Positions 53,201 through 60,436 of a stretch of DNA of 64,000 bases are shown piece by piece. Each line of letters starts with the position of its first letter. The stretch's first letter is position 1. The notes beneath the pieces were generated by a model. The model saw nothing but the letters and a program-made list of their open reading frames with translations, ran no database searches and was not told the origin of the DNA. The stretch lies in NCBI RefSeq assembly GCF_008039615.1, contig NZ_VDUZ01000012.1, positions 62,001 through 126,000 on the forward strand. Reading direction: 5' to 3'. A program made the translations under genes and the position numbers. Source of the stretch: Vineibacter terrae (GTDB lineage Bacteria; Pseudomonadota; Alphaproteobacteria; Reyranellales; Reyranellaceae).

Positions 53201-55081
53201 TCGGGCGATGTCTTCGGCAACGGCATGCTGCGCTCCGACAAGACGCGCCTCGTGGCTGCCTTCGATCATCGCCACATCTTTGTCGACCCCGACCCCGACC
53301 CGGCCGCAAGCGTCGCCGAGCGCCAGCGGCTGTTCGATCTGCCGCGCTCGTCCTGGGCCGACTACGACCGCGCCAAGCTGTCGGCCGGTGGCTTCATCGT
53401 CGAGCGTGGCGCCAAATCGGTGGCGGTGACGCCCGAAGCGCGCGCCGTGCTCGACATCGAGTCCAGCCAGGTCGCGCCCAACGACCTGATGCGCGCCATC
53501 CTCAAGGCGCCGGTCGACCTGCTGTTCTTCGGTGGCATCGGCAACTACGTGAAGGCCTCGGCCGAGGCGCACGCCGATGCCGGCGACAAGGTCAACGACA
53601 CCCTGCGCATCGACGGCCGCGACGTGCGTGCGCGCGTGATCGGCGAAGGCGCCAATCTCGGCGTCACGCAGCGCGGCCGCATCGAGGCGGCTCAGGCCGG
53701 CGTCAGGATCAATACCGATGCCATGGACAATTCTGCCGGCGTCGATACGTCCGACCACGAGGTCAACATCAAGGTCGCGCTGGGCGATGCGGTGCGCCAC
53801 CAGGCGCTGGGGATGCAAGCGCGCGATCAGCTGTTGGCGTCGATGACCGACGAGGTCGGCAACCTGGTGCTGCGCCACAACTACCAGCAGACGCAGGCTG
53901 TCAGCGTCGCTGCGGTGCAGGCCATCACCATGCACGAGCGCCACGCGCGCATGATGCGGGCGCTGGAGCGCGCCAACCGGCTGGACCGGGCGGTGGAGTT
54001 CCTCCCGGACAACGACGCGATGAAGCGGCGGGCCGCCGCCGGACAGCCGCTGACGCGCCCCGAGCTCTGCGTGCTGCTGGCCTACGGCAAGATCGTGGTC
54101 AACGACGAGATCCTGGCGTCGGACCTGCCTGACGACCCGCTGCTCGAGGCGGAGCTGCTGCGCTACTTCCCGCTCGCCATGCGCGAAGGCTTCTCCGACT
54201 CGATCCGCCGCCACCGGCTGCGACGCGAGATCGTGGCGCTGCAGGTGACCAACTCGATGGTGAACCGCGTCGGCAGCACCTTCGTGCACGACATCCGCGA
54301 CCGCACTGGCGCCTCGACGGCGGATATCGCGCGCTGCTTCGCGATCGTGCGCGACAGCTTCCTGCTGCGCGACCTGTGGGCGGAGATTGAAGCGCTGGAT
54401 TCGCAGCTCGTGGCGCCGGCGCAGATCGCGATGCTGATCGCAACCCAGCGCCTGATCGAGCGCGGCACGTTGTGGGCCCTGCGCGGCCTGCCGCGGCCGG
54501 TCGACCTGACGCGCGCGGTCGACGCCCTGCGGCCGGCCGTGGCGACGATGGCCGCCGAGCTCGACGCGCTGCTGCCGCAGGGCGAGCGTGCCGCCATCGC
54601 CGAGCGGGCCGGCACGTTCATCCAGGCCGGCGTGCCCGAGGAGCTGGCGCATCGCATCGCGGCGCTCGACACATTGGCCGCTTCCGGCGACATCGCGGCG
54701 CTGTCGGCCATCGCCCGGGTGCCGGTGGGCGATGCCGCGCGCCTCTATTTCGACCTCGGCGCCCGGCTCGGGTTCGATTGGCTGCGCGCCGCCGCCGACC
54801 GGCTGCCGCGCGAGACCCATTGGCAGATGATGGCCGGCAACGCCGTCGTCGACGACTTTGCGACCGTTCAACGCAGCCTGGCGGCCTCGGCGCTGGCGGG
54901 AGCGCCCACCGACGCCGCCGCGATCGACGTATCTGGCCTGCTCGATGCCTGGACCGCGCCGCGCCGGGAAGCCCTGGAGCGCGTCGACCGGGTCGTCGTC
55001 GACCTCAAGTCGCAGCCGACCGTCGACCTGGCGATGTTGACTGTCGCGGCCAACGAGCTGCGTGGTCTGGCGACGGCTTGA
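50237..55081 (+). CDS. gdh2: NAD-dependent glutamate dehydrogenase, large (about 180 kDa) type
   Basis: A 1614-residue enzyme of the large NAD-glutamate dehydrogenase family, about the usual length of 1,580-1,650. The N-terminal regulatory half holds VEIVNDDMPFLVDSVRMEF and the FRRFKYGG segment. The catalytic part shows HLRGGPVARGGIRWSDRRED, QMVKNAVIVPVGSKGGFY, the VGVGDMSGDVFGNGML dinucleotide site and FFGGIGNYVKAS. It converts glutamate to 2-oxoglutarate and ammonia, mainly for amino acid catabolism. AGGGAGG precedes the ATG. It is a single-gene unit. Confidence 0.96.
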   Translation: MDVRTAGEEALNDKLVAVIEAARADGGVAARFAHRLFEALAPDDIAAAAASDRAAQARALFAFMRQREPEATKLRVYDPTLEADGYSSRYTVVEIVNDDMPFLVDSVRMEFVRRDLAVHLMAHPVMPVARDAAGVLTEFGGPARGAPRESMMRIEIDRIADAAGRDDLAAALRQALGEVRLAVADWFAMRQTALDAVGELAVASGRMPALRGPLEEAATFLRWVEANHFTFLGFRRFKYGGGKRGPVSYDVVPGSGLGILRGDEERLFDPHPQGRAALASFAASSSPVLVLKSDRPSRVHRAGAMDVIAVKIFDAKGKVTGERRFTGLFTSSAYHASPRDIPLLRRKVEAVIDRAGYDPASHDGKALINIIETHPRDELFQADEDTLFATATGVLQLQERQRVALFARPDAAGRFVSCLVYAPRDSYDTDLRKRFAAILERAYRGTVDSFSVNVGDESVLARVLFILRPADPMAKLPDPIAVERELAEAARTWSDKLKAALVERHGEADGLGLARRMATAFPVAYREMFDGVAAARDLTQALSIQGGVPLGIDLYRRAGQAPHQMAVKLMRTGQPIPLSDILPPLEAMGLRVMTETPFRLSLPDGAVWLHDFSIETADGRAVDVDAERAGFAETLGAVWTGDMESDGFNRLVLGAEIEARDVVVLRAYAKFLRQAGFPFSQDYIERALAAHLDIAADLAALFRARLDPALGAADSPERQERIEKTRMSIAAALEQVASLDEDRILRRYLNAIECTLRTNFWQTGADRRLKSYVSLKLDSRHLDELPLPRPMVEIFVYSPRVEGVHLRGGPVARGGIRWSDRREDFRTEILGLMKAQMVKNAVIVPVGSKGGFYVKRPPVGGTRDQIQSEGIECYKTLVRGMLDITDNLNADGKVVPPSGVLRHDGDDPYLVVAADKGTATFSDIANGVSAEYGFWLADAFASGGSVGYDHKKMGITARGAWESVKRHFRELGLDTQATPFTAVGVGDMSGDVFGNGMLRSDKTRLVAAFDHRHIFVDPDPDPAASVAERQRLFDLPRSSWADYDRAKLSAGGFIVERGAKSVAVTPEARAVLDIESSQVAPNDLMRAILKAPVDLLFFGGIGNYVKASAEAHADAGDKVNDTLRIDGRDVRARVIGEGANLGVTQRGRIEAAQAGVRINTDAMDNSAGVDTSDHEVNIKVALGDAVRHQALGMQARDQLLASMTDEVGNLVLRHNYQQTQAVSVAAVQAITMHERHARMMRALERANRLDRAVEFLPDNDAMKRRAAAGQPLTRPELCVLLAYGKIVVNDEILASDLPDDPLLEAELLRYFPLAMREGFSDSIRRHRLRREIVALQVTNSMVNRVGSTFVHDIRDRTGASTADIARCFAIVRDSFLLRDLWAEIEALDSQLVAPAQIAMLIATQRLIERGTLWALRGLPRPVDLTRAVDALRPAVATMAAELDALLPQGERAAIAERAGTFIQAGVPEELAHRIAALDTLAASGDIAALSAIARVPVGDAARLYFDLGARLGFDWLRAAADRLPRETHWQMMAGNAVVDDFATVQRSLAASALAGAPTDAAAIDVSGLLDAWTAPRREALERVDRVVVDLKSQPTVDLAMLTVAANELRGLATA

Positions 55082-55327
55082 GGGGCGGCGAGCCACCGGG
55101 CGCCGAACCCCCGGATCCGATCAAAAGCCGCATGGCCGGCATGCGTTCTGTGCGGAGATATGCATGCAGTGCGTTGCACATACTCTGCGCACACGCGTAA
55201 GTCGCGGTCAGAACAGGGGAAAACAGCTAAGAACCTGAATTGACTGTACTTTATCCCGCGATTGAGGTGTGGCTAAAATATCACAGTTTCGCCCCATTTG
55301 GGCCTAGCGCGAGCCACACGTCGCGCC

Positions 55328-55439
55328 TAACTAAGGGGGGTATCTCCCCCGAACGTGGTTCCCCCAAGCCACGTTCAGCCTCGCAAGAGGCTCTGGCCGC
55401 CGTTCCATCCTCCCCCCGGAACGGCGGCCTTTTCTTTTT
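55328..55439 (+). ncRNA. Structured small RNA with four hairpins and C-rich loops
   Basis: Four perfect hairpins follow one another on the plus strand: GGGGG/CCCCC around TATCT (55336-55350); GAACGTGG/CCACGTTC around TTCCCCCAAG (55351-55376); AGCCTC/GAGGCT closed by a GCAA tetraloop (55377-55392); and a 12-base terminator stem (55395-55429) with loop ATCCTCCCCCC and a T-run. The loops carry C-rich tracts able to pair with ribosome binding sites. The layout recalls alphaproteobacterial sRNAs with anti-Shine-Dalgarno loops, such as the suhB/MmgR type, but the family match is not proven. The 5' end is a guess, and no clean promoter was found. It lies between glutamate dehydrogenase and an AraC gene. 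Confidence 0.65.
55395..55439 (+). terminator. Strong factor-independent terminator
   Basis: GGCCGCCGTTCC pairs perfectly with GGAACGGCGGCC around an 11-base loop and is followed by TTTTCTTTTT. It is the only classical terminator seen in the window. It ends the small RNA and lies about 70 bases before the AraC-family start. Confidence 0.9.
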
Positions 55440-55509
55440 GCGGGCAGCGCGGCGGCACCCGGCAAGTCAGCAACCCAAATCAAGGCGGCTTCACTACCAT
55501 CGCCGGACC

Positions 55510-56382
55510 ATGAACCGGACGCTGACCCGCCAGAGCTACGCCGATCGCATCGCACGCGTGGCCCAGCACATCGCCGAGCATCTCGACGAGCCGCTGGTGC
55601 TCGAGCGGCTGGCGGCGGTGGCCTGCTTCTCGCCGTTTCATTTCCACCGCATCTACAGCGCCATGACGGGCGAGACGGTCTCCGACACCGTCCGCCGTGG
55701 CCGCCTTCAGCGCGCCGCCACGCAGCTCATCAGCTCGGACCAGCCGATCGCCACGATCGCCCAGGCGGCCGGCTACGGCAGCACGGCGGCCTTCGCGCGC
55801 GCCTTCGCCGCCGCGCACGGCCTGCCGCCGGGCGCCTTCCGCAAGGGCCGGCGGCCATCGGCCGTTGTCGGCACGGCATCCACCACGGGAGGTTGCGTCA
55901 TGAACCATGCGATAAGCATCGAGACCTTGCCGGCGCGCCGCCTGCTGGCGCTGCGCCATGTGGGATCCTACGACGGTCTGGACGTCGCCTTCACGCGGCT
56001 CAGCGCCTGGGCGAGCACGCGCGGCCTGCTGGGGCCGCAGTCGCAGGCCTTCGCCATCTACCTGAACGACTGCTTCGCCGTGCCGGCCGACAGCCTGCTG
56101 ACCGATGTCGCACTGTCGATGCCACCTGGAACCGAGGGCGAAGGCGATTTCCGGTTGATCGACCTGCCGGGTGGCCGTCATGCCGTGCTGCATCACCAGG
56201 GCCCCTACGCCGAGCTGGGCGCGGCGTGGCGCTGGCTGTATGGCGACTGGCTGCCGCGCAGCGGCGAGGAGATCGCCGACCAGCCCGCCTTCGATGCCTA
56301 CCTCAACGATCCGCGCACCCTGCCGCCGGCGCAGTGGCGTACCGATCTGTGCCTGCCGCTGGCTGAGCACGACGAGCCATGA
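55510..56382 (+). CDS. AraC-family regulator with GyrI-like effector domain
   Basis: A 290-residue protein. Residues 1-110 hold a double helix-turn-helix AraC DNA-binding domain (HIAEHLDEPLVLERLAAVACFSPFHFHRIY and QPIATIAQAAGYGSTAAFARAFAAAHGLPPG). Residues 130-290 form a GyrI-like domain (SIETLPARRLLALRHVGSYD), which binds small hydrophobic or cationic molecules, as in Rob and BmrR. The domain order is N-terminal DNA-binding, C-terminal effector. The TGA overlaps the next start codon by four bases, so it is coupled to a cysteine-protease-fold protein. Confidence 0.88.
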   Translation: MNRTLTRQSYADRIARVAQHIAEHLDEPLVLERLAAVACFSPFHFHRIYSAMTGETVSDTVRRGRLQRAATQLISSDQPIATIAQAAGYGSTAAFARAFAAAHGLPPGAFRKGRRPSAVVGTASTTGGCVMNHAISIETLPARRLLALRHVGSYDGLDVAFTRLSAWASTRGLLGPQSQAFAIYLNDCFAVPADSLLTDVALSMPPGTEGEGDFRLIDLPGGRHAVLHHQGPYAELGAAWRWLYGDWLPRSGEEIADQPAFDAYLNDPRTLPPAQWRTDLCLPLAEHDEP

Positions 56383-57341
56383 CGGCGCCCATCACGTTCC
56401 ACGACGGCTACTGGTACTGCTACGCCAATGCCACGGCGATGCTGCTGGGCGCGCATGGCGAGGACGTCGCGCCGCAGCGCATCGAGGTGCTCTCCGGCGT
56501 CGGCCTGGGCGCGTTCATCGCCGAGGACGGCCTGCCGTTCTTCAGCGGCCTCGCCGGCACGCCGGACGCGGGCATCTCGTGCGCGCTCGCCGTGCTGGGC
56601 TTTGCGATCGCCGAGCACGCCACCGAGGCGCCCGATCCGGTGCCGTTCGACTGGCTGGCGGCGACGGTGCGGACCTCGCCGGTGGTGATCGGGCCGCTGG
56701 ACATGCAATTCCTGTCATACAACCCCGGCCGGCCATCCGTGGCGGGGGTCGACCACTACGTGCTCGTGTCCGCGATCGAAGGCGATCAGGCCGTGATCTA
56801 CGACCCCGCCGGGTTCGCGGAAATGCTGATCTCGCGGGCCGATCTGGCGCAGGCGTGGCGTGCCGACGCCATTGTCTACAAGCGTGGCCATTTCCGCGCC
56901 TGGTCTCATCCCAGGCGCATCGCCATGCCCACCCGCGCCGCGATCGAAGCGCAGGCGTGGCGGAACTTCAAAGGCCTCCATGCCGAGGCGGCCCGGCTTG
57001 CCGCCGCCAGCGGCCGTCTTGTCGACGAGCGCGCGCTGGCCTGGCTGGCCCGGCAGGTCGGGCGCGACGCGCTGTCGCCGGCGCAATCCGCCCATCTGCT
57101 GCACTTCGCGCTGCCCCTGGGCGTCAAGCGGGCGCTGGATTTCGCGCGGTTCTTCGCCGCGTCGAATCCGGGCCTGGCGCAGTCCAAGCGCCGGCAGGCG
57201 GCGCTGTTCGGCCGCTGCCACAGCCATCTGATGCAGCGCGACCGGTCGGCCGCGGCCGACCAGCTGGGGCACCTGGCGGCGCTGGAGGTGCAGATCCGCG
57301 AGGAAATCGGCGCGCACGAGGTCCAGGCGCCCGGCGGCTGA
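56379..57341 (+). CDS. Putative cysteine-peptidase-fold protein (C39/BtrH_N-like)
   Basis: A 320-residue protein with no signal peptide. The N-terminus YWYCYANATAMLLG resembles the entry of papain/C39-like domains with Cys14 as nucleophile; GVDHYVLV gives His126 and YDPAGF gives Asp142, a complete candidate triad. BtrH_N-domain proteins, which move acyl groups, have the same look. The C-terminal third is helical. It overlaps the AraC/GyrI gene by four bases and may act on the molecule sensed by it. The function is not established. Confidence 0.6.
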   Translation: MTAPITFHDGYWYCYANATAMLLGAHGEDVAPQRIEVLSGVGLGAFIAEDGLPFFSGLAGTPDAGISCALAVLGFAIAEHATEAPDPVPFDWLAATVRTSPVVIGPLDMQFLSYNPGRPSVAGVDHYVLVSAIEGDQAVIYDPAGFAEMLISRADLAQAWRADAIVYKRGHFRAWSHPRRIAMPTRAAIEAQAWRNFKGLHAEAARLAAASGRLVDERALAWLARQVGRDALSPAQSAHLLHFALPLGVKRALDFARFFAASNPGLAQSKRRQAALFGRCHSHLMQRDRSAAADQLGHLAALEVQIREEIGAHEVQAPGG

Positions 57342-57389
57342 TCTCGCGTGCTATGTAGATGGGCCTCGTCGTTCACTGCGCCCGGCCCG

Positions 57390-58049
57390 ATGTCCCTTCT
57401 GTCTGCACAATCGCTTGCCTGCCGCCGTGGCGGACGGCTTGTGTTCCATGATCTCGGCTTCGAGGTGGCCGCCGGCCGGGCGCTGCTGCTCACCGGGCGC
57501 AACGGGGCCGGCAAATCCACCCTGCTGCGGGTTCTGGCGCTGCTGACGCCGGCGCAGCGTGGCGAAATCGCCTGGGATGGCAAGCCCGTGCGTGAGGACG
57601 CCGAAGCCTGGCGCGCCCGCCTGGCGTGGCTGGGCCATGCCGACGCGGTCAAGGGCGACCTGACCGTGCGCGAGACCCTGGAAGCGGCGCAGTGGCTGTG
57701 CGCCGGCGGTCCGCCGTCGCGCGCCCTGTGGGACGGCGTGCTGGCGCGCTTCGATCTGGTGCCGCTGCTCGATCGGCCGGGCCGCTACCTCTCGGCCGGC
57801 CAGCATCGCCGCGTCGCGCTTGCCCGTGTCGCGCTGAGCGCCGCGACCGTCTGGCTGCTCGACGAGCCGGCCGCGGCGCTGGACGAGGCGTCGCGCCAGT
57901 CCCTGCATGCGGCCATCACGGATCACCTGGCGGCCGGCGGCATCGCGGTCATCGCGACGCATGGCGACATCGTGCTGCCCGGTGCGCTGGCGCTCGATGT
58001 CGGCGCCTTCACGCCCGACGGCACCGTCAGCCTGGAGGCATGGGCATGA
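57390..58049 (+). CDS. ccmA: Heme exporter ATP-binding protein CcmA
   Basis: A 219-residue ABC ATPase with Walker A GRNGAGKST, signature LSAGQHRR and Walker B VWLLDEPAAALDE. Together with CcmB and CcmC it drives release of heme-loaded CcmE in cytochrome c maturation (system I). It is the first gene of a ccm cluster running to the window end. The start at 57390 is chosen because MSLLSAQSLACRRGGR is the usual N-terminus; the ribosome site is weak. Confidence 0.93.
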   Translation: MSLLSAQSLACRRGGRLVFHDLGFEVAAGRALLLTGRNGAGKSTLLRVLALLTPAQRGEIAWDGKPVREDAEAWRARLAWLGHADAVKGDLTVRETLEAAQWLCAGGPPSRALWDGVLARFDLVPLLDRPGRYLSAGQHRRVALARVALSAATVWLLDEPAAALDEASRQSLHAAITDHLAAGGIAVIATHGDIVLPGALALDVGAFTPDGTVSLEAWA

Positions 58050-58074
58050 GCGGCGGCCGGGAGGGCAGCGCGCC

Positions 58075-58740
58075 ATGAGCCGCTTCATGGCCCTGGTGGG
58101 ACGCGACCTGCGGCTGGCCTGGCGGCGGCCGGGCGATGCCGCCGTGGTGCTGGCGTTCTTCGTGCTGGCGGCGAGCCTGTTCCCGCTCGGCGTCGGGCCG
58201 GCATTGGAGACCCTGGCCCGTATCGCGCCGGGCGTGCTGTGGGTCGCGGCCCTGTTCGCGGCCATGCTGTCGCTGGACCGCCTCTTCGCCGACGATTTCG
58301 CCGATGGCACGCTGGAGCAGCTGGCGCTGGCGCCGTTGCCCCTGGAGCTGACGGCGCTGGCCAAATGCCTGGCACACTGGATCGTGACTGGCCTGCCGCT
58401 GGCGGTTCTGTCACCAGCGCTGGGGCTATTGTTCGGTCTGGATGCAGCATCCATCGCCACCCTCACCGCATCGCTGCTGCTGGGCGCGCCGAGCCTGTCG
58501 CTGCTGGGCGGGCTGGGGGCGGCTTTGACCCTGGGCGCCCGTCGCGGCGGCGCCCTGCTGTCGCTGCTGGTGCTGCCGCTGGCGGTGCCGGTGCTGATCT
58601 TCGGCGTCGGCGCGGTGGAGGCGTTGAAGGGTGGCGATGGTGTGCTGGCGCATTTTGCGCTGCTGGGCGCCTTCCTGGCCGGGACGCTGGCGATCACGCC
58701 CTGGGCCATGGCGGCGGCCCTGCGTCAGGCGGTGGAGTAG
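58075..58740 (+). CDS. ccmB: Heme exporter membrane protein CcmB
   Basis: A 221-residue inner-membrane protein with six membrane segments. Typical sequence is RDLRLAWRRPGDAAVVLAFF at the start and DRLFADDFADGTLEQLALAPLPLEL after the second segment. It starts 25 bases after ccmA on the same strand and forms the CcmABC complex with its neighbours. Confidence 0.94.
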   Translation: MSRFMALVGRDLRLAWRRPGDAAVVLAFFVLAASLFPLGVGPALETLARIAPGVLWVAALFAAMLSLDRLFADDFADGTLEQLALAPLPLELTALAKCLAHWIVTGLPLAVLSPALGLLFGLDAASIATLTASLLLGAPSLSLLGGLGAALTLGARRGGALLSLLVLPLAVPVLIFGVGAVEALKGGDGVLAHFALLGAFLAGTLAITPWAMAAALRQAVE

Positions 58741-58775
58741 ACAGGCCGTGCAGAACCGGGAATAGAAGCGGCGCC

Positions 58776-59504
58776 ATGGCCATGCCGTCGATCCACTTCC
58801 TCGCCAACCCGGCGCGGTTCCAGCGCTTTTCCGCGCGCATCCTGCCGTGGCTGGGGGCGCTTACGGCGCTGCTCTGGGCGAGCGGCCTCTATATGGCGCT
58901 GCTCGTCGCGCCGCCCGACTACCAGCAGGGCGAGACGGTGCGCATCATGTTCGTCCATGTGCCGGCAGCATGGTGGTCGATGGCGGCCTATGCCCTGCTG
59001 GCCGGCCTGGGCGCCGCCTTGCTGGTCTGGCGCCATCCGCTGGCGGCGCTGATGGCCCGGGCGGTGGCGCCGGTGGGTGCCGCCTATGCCCTGGTCTGCC
59101 TGGTCAGCGGCTCGTTCTGGGGCCGGCCGATGTGGGGCACGTGGTGGGTCTGGGATGCGCGGCTCACTTCGATGCTGCTGCTGTTCTTCCTCTATCTCGG
59201 CCATATCGCGCTCAGCCGTGCTTTCGACGACTCCGAGCGCGGCGATCGCGCCGCCGCCGTGCTGGCGCTGGTGGGCGTGGTGAACCTGCCGGTGATCAAG
59301 TTCTCGGTCGACTGGTGGAACACGCTGCACCAGCCGGCTTCGGTCATGAAGCTCGACGGGCCTGCGATCCATCCGTCGATCCTCACGCCATTGCTGGTGA
59401 TGGCGGCCGCCTATCTGGCGCTGCTGGTCTTCCTGGTGCTGCTGCGCACCGAGACCGAGATCGGGCGCCGCCGCCTCGAGACGGCGGCGCTGACCGGCCG
59501 CTGA
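58776..59504 (+). CDS. ccmC: Heme ABC exporter / heme handling protein CcmC
   Basis: A 242-residue membrane protein with six segments and the heme-binding tryptophan-rich WGTWWVWDARLTS motif. It also has IMFVHVPAAWWSM with the first heme-ligand His, and WWNTLHQPAS with the second. It loads heme on CcmE. It follows ccmB by 35 bases. Confidence 0.95.
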   Translation: MAMPSIHFLANPARFQRFSARILPWLGALTALLWASGLYMALLVAPPDYQQGETVRIMFVHVPAAWWSMAAYALLAGLGAALLVWRHPLAALMARAVAPVGAAYALVCLVSGSFWGRPMWGTWWVWDARLTSMLLLFFLYLGHIALSRAFDDSERGDRAAAVLALVGVVNLPVIKFSVDWWNTLHQPASVMKLDGPAIHPSILTPLLVMAAAYLALLVFLVLLRTETEIGRRRLETAALTGR

Positions 59505-59627
59505 GGCTGGCCGCAGAATGCCGGAGCCCTGCGGTTGCGCTGCAGCAGCAACAGGGACAGCTTGGCGCGATTCGTCGCCGCGACAGGCGGTCGGCCGCAG
59601 CCTATATAGGTGGCCGGAGGTTCGGGC

Positions 59628-59798
59628 ATGGGCGGGTTCCTGTCGATGGGCGGCCATGGCGCATATATCTGGCCGGCCTACGGTATTGCCGTGGCGGCGC
59701 TCGGCGGCCTGCTGATCTGGTCGCTGCGTGCCCGCGCCAAGGTGCAGCGCGAGCTGCAGGACCGCGGGCTGGATCGCCGCGCCCGCGAGCGTCGCTGA
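59628..59798 (+). CDS. ccmD: Heme exporter protein CcmD
   Basis: A 56-residue small membrane protein with one segment (WPAYGIAVAALGGLLIW) and a basic C-terminal tail. This shape and the place between ccmC and ccmE identify it, as the family has little sequence conservation. GGAGG precedes the ATG at 59628. It stabilises the CcmABC-CcmE complex. The 123-base gap before it shows nothing recognisable. Confidence 0.88.
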   Translation: MGGFLSMGGHGAYIWPAYGIAVAALGGLLIWSLRARAKVQRELQDRGLDRRARERR

Positions 59799-59812
59799 CC
59801 GCCGGTTCCGCT

Positions 59813-60274
59813 ATGACACGCAAGCGCAAACGCCTGTGGCTGCTGCTGGGATCGCTGGGTGCGTTCGCGGTCGCTGTCGGGCTCGTGCTGGTGGCCCTCA
59901 ACGACAGTCTGGTCTTCTTCTACTCGCCCACCGAGATCGCCGCCAAGCCGCCGCCGGCCGAGAAGAGCCTGCGGATCGGCGGCCTGGTGGCGCCGGGCAG
60001 CGTCGTCAAGAGCGCGGACGGCCTGACCACCACGTTCGACGTCACCGACACCAGCCATACGCTGAAGGTGAGCTACCGCGGCCAGCTGCCGGACCTGTTC
60101 CGCGAAGGGCAGGGCATCGTGGCGCTGGGAACGCTGCGCGCCGATGGCGTCTTCGCGGCCCGCGAGGTCCTCGCCAAGCACGATGAGAACTACATGCCGC
60201 CGGAAGTTGCCGACGCGCTGAAGAAGGCCGGGCGATGGAAAGAGGGCGAGCCGGTTCCCGGCAACACGAAATGA
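59813..60274 (+). CDS. ccmE: Heme chaperone CcmE
   Basis: A 153-residue membrane-anchored periplasmic heme chaperone. The N-terminal anchor is KRLWLLLGSLGAFAVAVGLV; the heme-binding His123 and nearby Tyr127 lie in LAKHDENYMP, as in E. coli H130/Y134. It begins 14 bases after ccmD. It carries heme from CcmC to the CcmF/H lyase. Confidence 0.96.
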   Translation: MTRKRKRLWLLLGSLGAFAVAVGLVLVALNDSLVFFYSPTEIAAKPPPAEKSLRIGGLVAPGSVVKSADGLTTTFDVTDTSHTLKVSYRGQLPDLFREGQGIVALGTLRADGVFAAREVLAKHDENYMPPEVADALKKAGRWKEGEPVPGNTK

Positions 60275-60313
60275 GAGCGACGCCATGACACTAACGGCCA
60301 TTGAGATTGACCG

Positions 60314-60399
60314 CTTCATGGTGAGCTTGTCGAACCATGAAGCGGGCTGCTCCGCCGTTCGTGCGGAAGCCTTCATGGTTCGACAAGCTCACCATGAAG
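60314..60399. repeat. Family B palindromic element, perfect copy
   Basis: Arms 60314-60342 and 60371-60399 are perfect inverted repeats of 29 bases around a 28-base centre. Each arm contains CTTCATGGT...ACCATGAAG and so is itself a small palindrome. It interrupts the ccm operon between ccmE and ccmF, both plus strand. The degenerate copy is at 21925. Confidence 0.92.
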
Positions 60400-60436
60400 G
60401 CTCCATTGACGCGGGGCGCATGCAAGGGGCGCTGGC

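Noticed and set aside
52379-55096. A 905-codon open frame on the minus strand opposite glutamate dehydrogenase
   Set aside because: It mirrors a strongly supported gene with clear family motifs. Long antisense frames are a usual by-product of very high GC at third codon positions. Its translation is rich in Arg, His and Gln, with no domain.
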